Assembly: GCA_964638815.1 (NCBI GenBank)
Contig: CAZXBB010000127.1
Location: forward strand, 1 to 34,416
Direction of reading: 5' to 3'
DNA length: 34,416 nucleotides
Origin: CAZXBB01 sp964638815
GTDB taxonomy: Bacteria; Planctomycetota; Phycisphaerae; Phycisphaerales; SM1A02
Numbering within the stretch: the stretch's first letter is position 1; each line of letters opens with the position of its first letter. This document shows positions 32,951 to 34,416 of this stretch, one piece after another. Both the position numbers and the translations under genes were made by a program. The notes under the pieces are model-generated. The model was not told the DNA's origin and did no database searches. It saw nothing but the letters and a program-made list of their open reading frames with translations.

Positions 32951-33463
32951 CTACGCCGCGTCGAGCACACGGTTGACGATGGCGTTGACGAATGCGAAGC
33001 GCGAGCCGGTGAAGCACTCGCTGACGGATTCGGCGGCCTGGCGTCGGGCGTGCTCGAGCTCGACGCTGAACTGCCGGAGCGTGGCCGGCGCCTCGTCCGT
33101 CCAGCGCTCCATCAGGATCTGGATCTTTTCGAGCTCGTCGCAGTCGAGCCAGAGACCGCCGCAGCGCGGGCACCGATCGACGAAGACGCCGCTGTCGCCG
33201 CCGTAGTTCACGACTTCCATCGCGCCGTCACAGCCGGGGCAGCCGACGACGCGTCGCGTCTCCGCTTCGGGCACACCGAACACGGGCTTGTGTGCGGCGA
33301 GCTCGCCCGGCGCGGCGCCCGGGAACCGCTTCTCGCGCGTGTTGACGATCGAGGTCATCGCATCCGGCGCGATGTACTCGCCGCCGCAGGCGTCACAGGT
33401 ATGGATGTGCGCGCCCTCGTAGCTGAGCTCGCGCAGCGACGACTGGCAGTTCGGACAGTGCAT
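32951..33463 (-). CDS. Two-zinc-ribbon protein (zf-TFIIB type)
   Basis: 170 residues from ATG at 33463. Two zinc-binding knuckle sets are seen: Cys3-Cys6 with Cys23-Cys26 (CPNC...CDACGG), and Cys75-Cys78 with Cys98-Cys101 (CPGC...CPRCGGLWLD). The second has the RCPxCGGxWLD pattern of the zf-TFIIB/COG3809 group. A helical tail follows. Such proteins are of unknown function; binding of a metal, nucleic acid or protein is possible. The GGAGG Shine-Dalgarno sequence is inside the last of a row of 14-bp repeats. Confidence 0.82.
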   Translation of the reverse strand: MHCPNCQSSLRELSYEGAHIHTCDACGGEYIAPDAMTSIVNTREKRFPGAAPGELAAHKPVFGVPEAETRRVVGCPGCDGAMEVVNYGGDSGVFVDRCPRCGGLWLDCDELEKIQILMERWTDEAPATLRQFSVELEHARRQAAESVSECFTGSRFAFVNAIVNRVLDAA

Positions 33464-33533
33464 GACGGGTCCTCCGTGACGGGTCTTCCGAGACGGGTCT
33501 TCCGTGACGGGCCTTCCGTGACGGGTCCTCCGA
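33464..33533 (-). repeat. 14-bp repeat array carrying Shine-Dalgarno units in a leader
   Basis: Five 14-bp copies (33464, 33478, 33492, 33506, 33520); in mRNA sense ACGGAGGACCCGTC and close variants, most with GGAGG or GGAAG. Two degenerate copies continue to about 33555. The copy next to the ATG at 33463 has GGAGG (33475-33471) seven bases from the start. Each unit can pair ACGG with CCGT and expose AGGA. Beyond the array, 33556-33677 holds nothing recognisable. Confidence 0.92.
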
Positions 33534-33677
33534 AAGGGCCCTCCGAAAGGGCCGGTAGTCGTCTCATCGGCTCGACCGGAGGCCCGGATCAGCGTGAACC
33601 CCGGCATGTCCGCCCGAGGGCCGGCGCCCGAGGGCCGGGGCGGATCGAACGTGCCGCGGCGCCCGCCGGAGCCCGAC

Positions 33678-33908
33678 TCAGAGAGACGGATCCCGTCCGG
33701 CGCGGACCTCCGCGCGGAGAATGCGCTCGCCGTACTCCGGCGTGATCGTCCCCTCGGCGACGTACGCCGCGATCTCCCGGCGGGTGTGCTCGCGGCCGAG
33801 GCTCACGGTGATCCTCGTGATCGACTTGACGACCATGCTCAGCATGAAGCAGGCCGCGATGATCACGAAGACGATGCTCTCCCCGATCTGCTGCAGCAGG
33901 AATTCCAT
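33678..33908 (-). CDS. Small membrane protein
   Basis: 76 residues from ATG at 33908, chosen because GGAGG lies five bases upstream (33918-33914) rather than at an earlier in-frame ATG at 33920. One membrane helix (SIVFVIIAACFMLSMVV, about 10-26) is followed by a charged segment with REIAAYVAEGTITPEYGERIL, which has the T(L/I)TPE(E/Y)xERIL shape of short regulatory helices. The family is not identified. It is transcribed towards the zinc-ribbon gene, 214 bases upstream of it, and away from the glycosyltransferase. Confidence 0.65.
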   Translation of the reverse strand: MEFLLQQIGESIVFVIIAACFMLSMVVKSITRITVSLGREHTRREIAAYVAEGTITPEYGERILRAEVRAGRDPSL

Positions 33909-34153
33909 GGTCGCCTCCATTTCCCGTTGTCTCGCTATTGTGACGCGTTTGAGCCTATCGACCCCCCGGTCGCCGCACACGTCCCGATCCGCCGGCCGCA
34001 GGACGCGAGGGCGAGTTCCTGTTTCACGCCGCGCGATCCCGGATGGCGGACGCTGCTTGCCCGGGCGACGAATCCGGGAAGAATGGTTCGTCCGCGTCCG
34101 CGGGGAAGGTGCCCGGTCCCGCGTCCGCGGGTCGTGCTCCGTCCCGCGTCCGT

Positions 34154-34200
34154 TCCCCCCGCCCCCGCCCCCCGCTCCCCGCCCCCCGCCCCCCGCTCCC
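34154..34200 (-). other. G-quadruplex-prone G-run tract
   Basis: The plus strand carries six or more C-runs of 4-6 bases; the minus strand therefore has G-runs separated by one to three bases, which predicts a G-quadruplex. It lies 17 bases before the glycosyltransferase ATG. The rest of the 309-base spacer 33909-34217 has two copies of a CCCGCGTCCGCGG-like unit (about 34087 and 34119) and nothing else that I can assign. Confidence 0.6.
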
Positions 34201-34217
34201 ACCGCCGGCGAACTTCC

Positions 34218-34416
34218 ATGTACTCCCTGGGCCTGACGCTTCTCATCTATTACGTCGCGGTGATCGCCGTCTTCAGCATCTACGGGCTGCACCGGTACGC
34301 CCAGGTGTGGACCTTCCTCCGGTCCGGGGGTCGGGGGGGCGCACCCGGCCCGGCGGGCCCCGGCGGGCGGCCGCCCCCCCGCCCCCGGCCGGAGCCGAGG
34401 GTGAAAGAGTGGGGGG
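34218..34416 (+). CDS. Family 2 glycosyltransferase, N-terminal fragment
   Basis: 66 codons to the window edge. The start MYSLGLTLLIYYVAVIAVFS then IYGLHRYAQVW contains one membrane helix and the YGLHR sequence typical of planctomycete cellulose-synthase-like family 2 glycosyltransferases. A Pro/Arg/Gly-rich linker follows. The family normally continues PRVTVQLPxYNE; here the last residues are PRVKEWG, so the final bases may be unreliable or a different loop. The catalytic domain is outside the window, and the sugar acceptor is unknown. Confidence 0.62.
   Translation, partial: MYSLGLTLLIYYVAVIAVFSIYGLHRYAQVWTFLRSGGRGGAPGPAGPGGRPPPRPRPEPRVKEWG

Noticed and set aside
33464..33533. A CRISPR array in the repeat row
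   Set aside because: Units are 14 bp, directly adjacent, with no spacers, and no cas gene is near.
1..34416. tRNA or rRNA genes
   Set aside because: I saw no cloverleaf-type or rRNA-like sequence when reading both strands.

Overview
The window is very GC-rich and densely coded, with many start/stop overlaps and short gaps. It most likely comes from a planctomycete of the class Phycisphaerae. The supports are a secreted protein with two dockerin-like GxxDFGDLLAVLGxWGxC repeats and a GACCL-type cysteine motif at 246-1640, a seven-gene MoxR/DUF58/VWA block of the planctomycete type, and the start of a YGLHR-type family 2 glycosyltransferase at the right edge. This is inferred from family content; no rRNA or tRNA gene is present.

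Layout, left to right. 1-1640: two secreted proteins on the minus strand, the first cut by the window edge. 1856-3822: a secreted coiled-coil protein, then an ECF-like sigma factor overlapping a small membrane protein that may be its anti-sigma factor. 3883-9400 (minus): three tandem paralogous DUF4190-like membrane proteins, an Mla-type ABC ATPase, an MCE (MlaD-like) protein and a secreted alpha/beta hydrolase. The MlaE permease expected in such a cluster is absent. 9468-11218 (plus): murD and a small zincin overlapping it. 11262-12176 (minus): pyrD. 12478-13119 (plus): a TPR-YggX fusion bracketed by two palindromic, MITE-like elements, the right one of which supplies the stop codon.

13341-19451 (plus): a tightly packed run of beta-barrel protein, lipoprotein, FecR-domain protein and CHASE2-adenylate cyclase, which I read as a candidate envelope-to-cAMP signalling unit. 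19537-31974 (minus): a seven-gene overlapping operon. It has a DUF4175-like coiled-coil membrane protein, a FbpA-like binding lipoprotein, a FbpB-like double permease fused to an NHL beta-propeller, a large VWA membrane protein, a MoxR ATPase, a DUF58 protein and a BatA-like VWA protein. Metal-import genes inside a MoxR/VWA operon, with no dedicated ATPase, are unusual. 32096-34416: a secreted coiled-coil protein, a zinc-ribbon protein, a small membrane protein and the partial glycosyltransferase.

A theme across the window is short tandem repeats of 12-15 bp placed at or near translation starts (before 1856, in murD, in the lipoprotein signal peptide, in the FecR gene start, and in the leader of the zinc-ribbon gene). 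They are in-frame multiples of three when inside a gene and of other lengths when outside. The strongest candidates for something not yet described are the permease-lipobox-NHL fusion inside the MoxR operon, the Shine-Dalgarno repeat array before the zinc-ribbon gene, and the two hairpin elements around the TPR-YggX gene.
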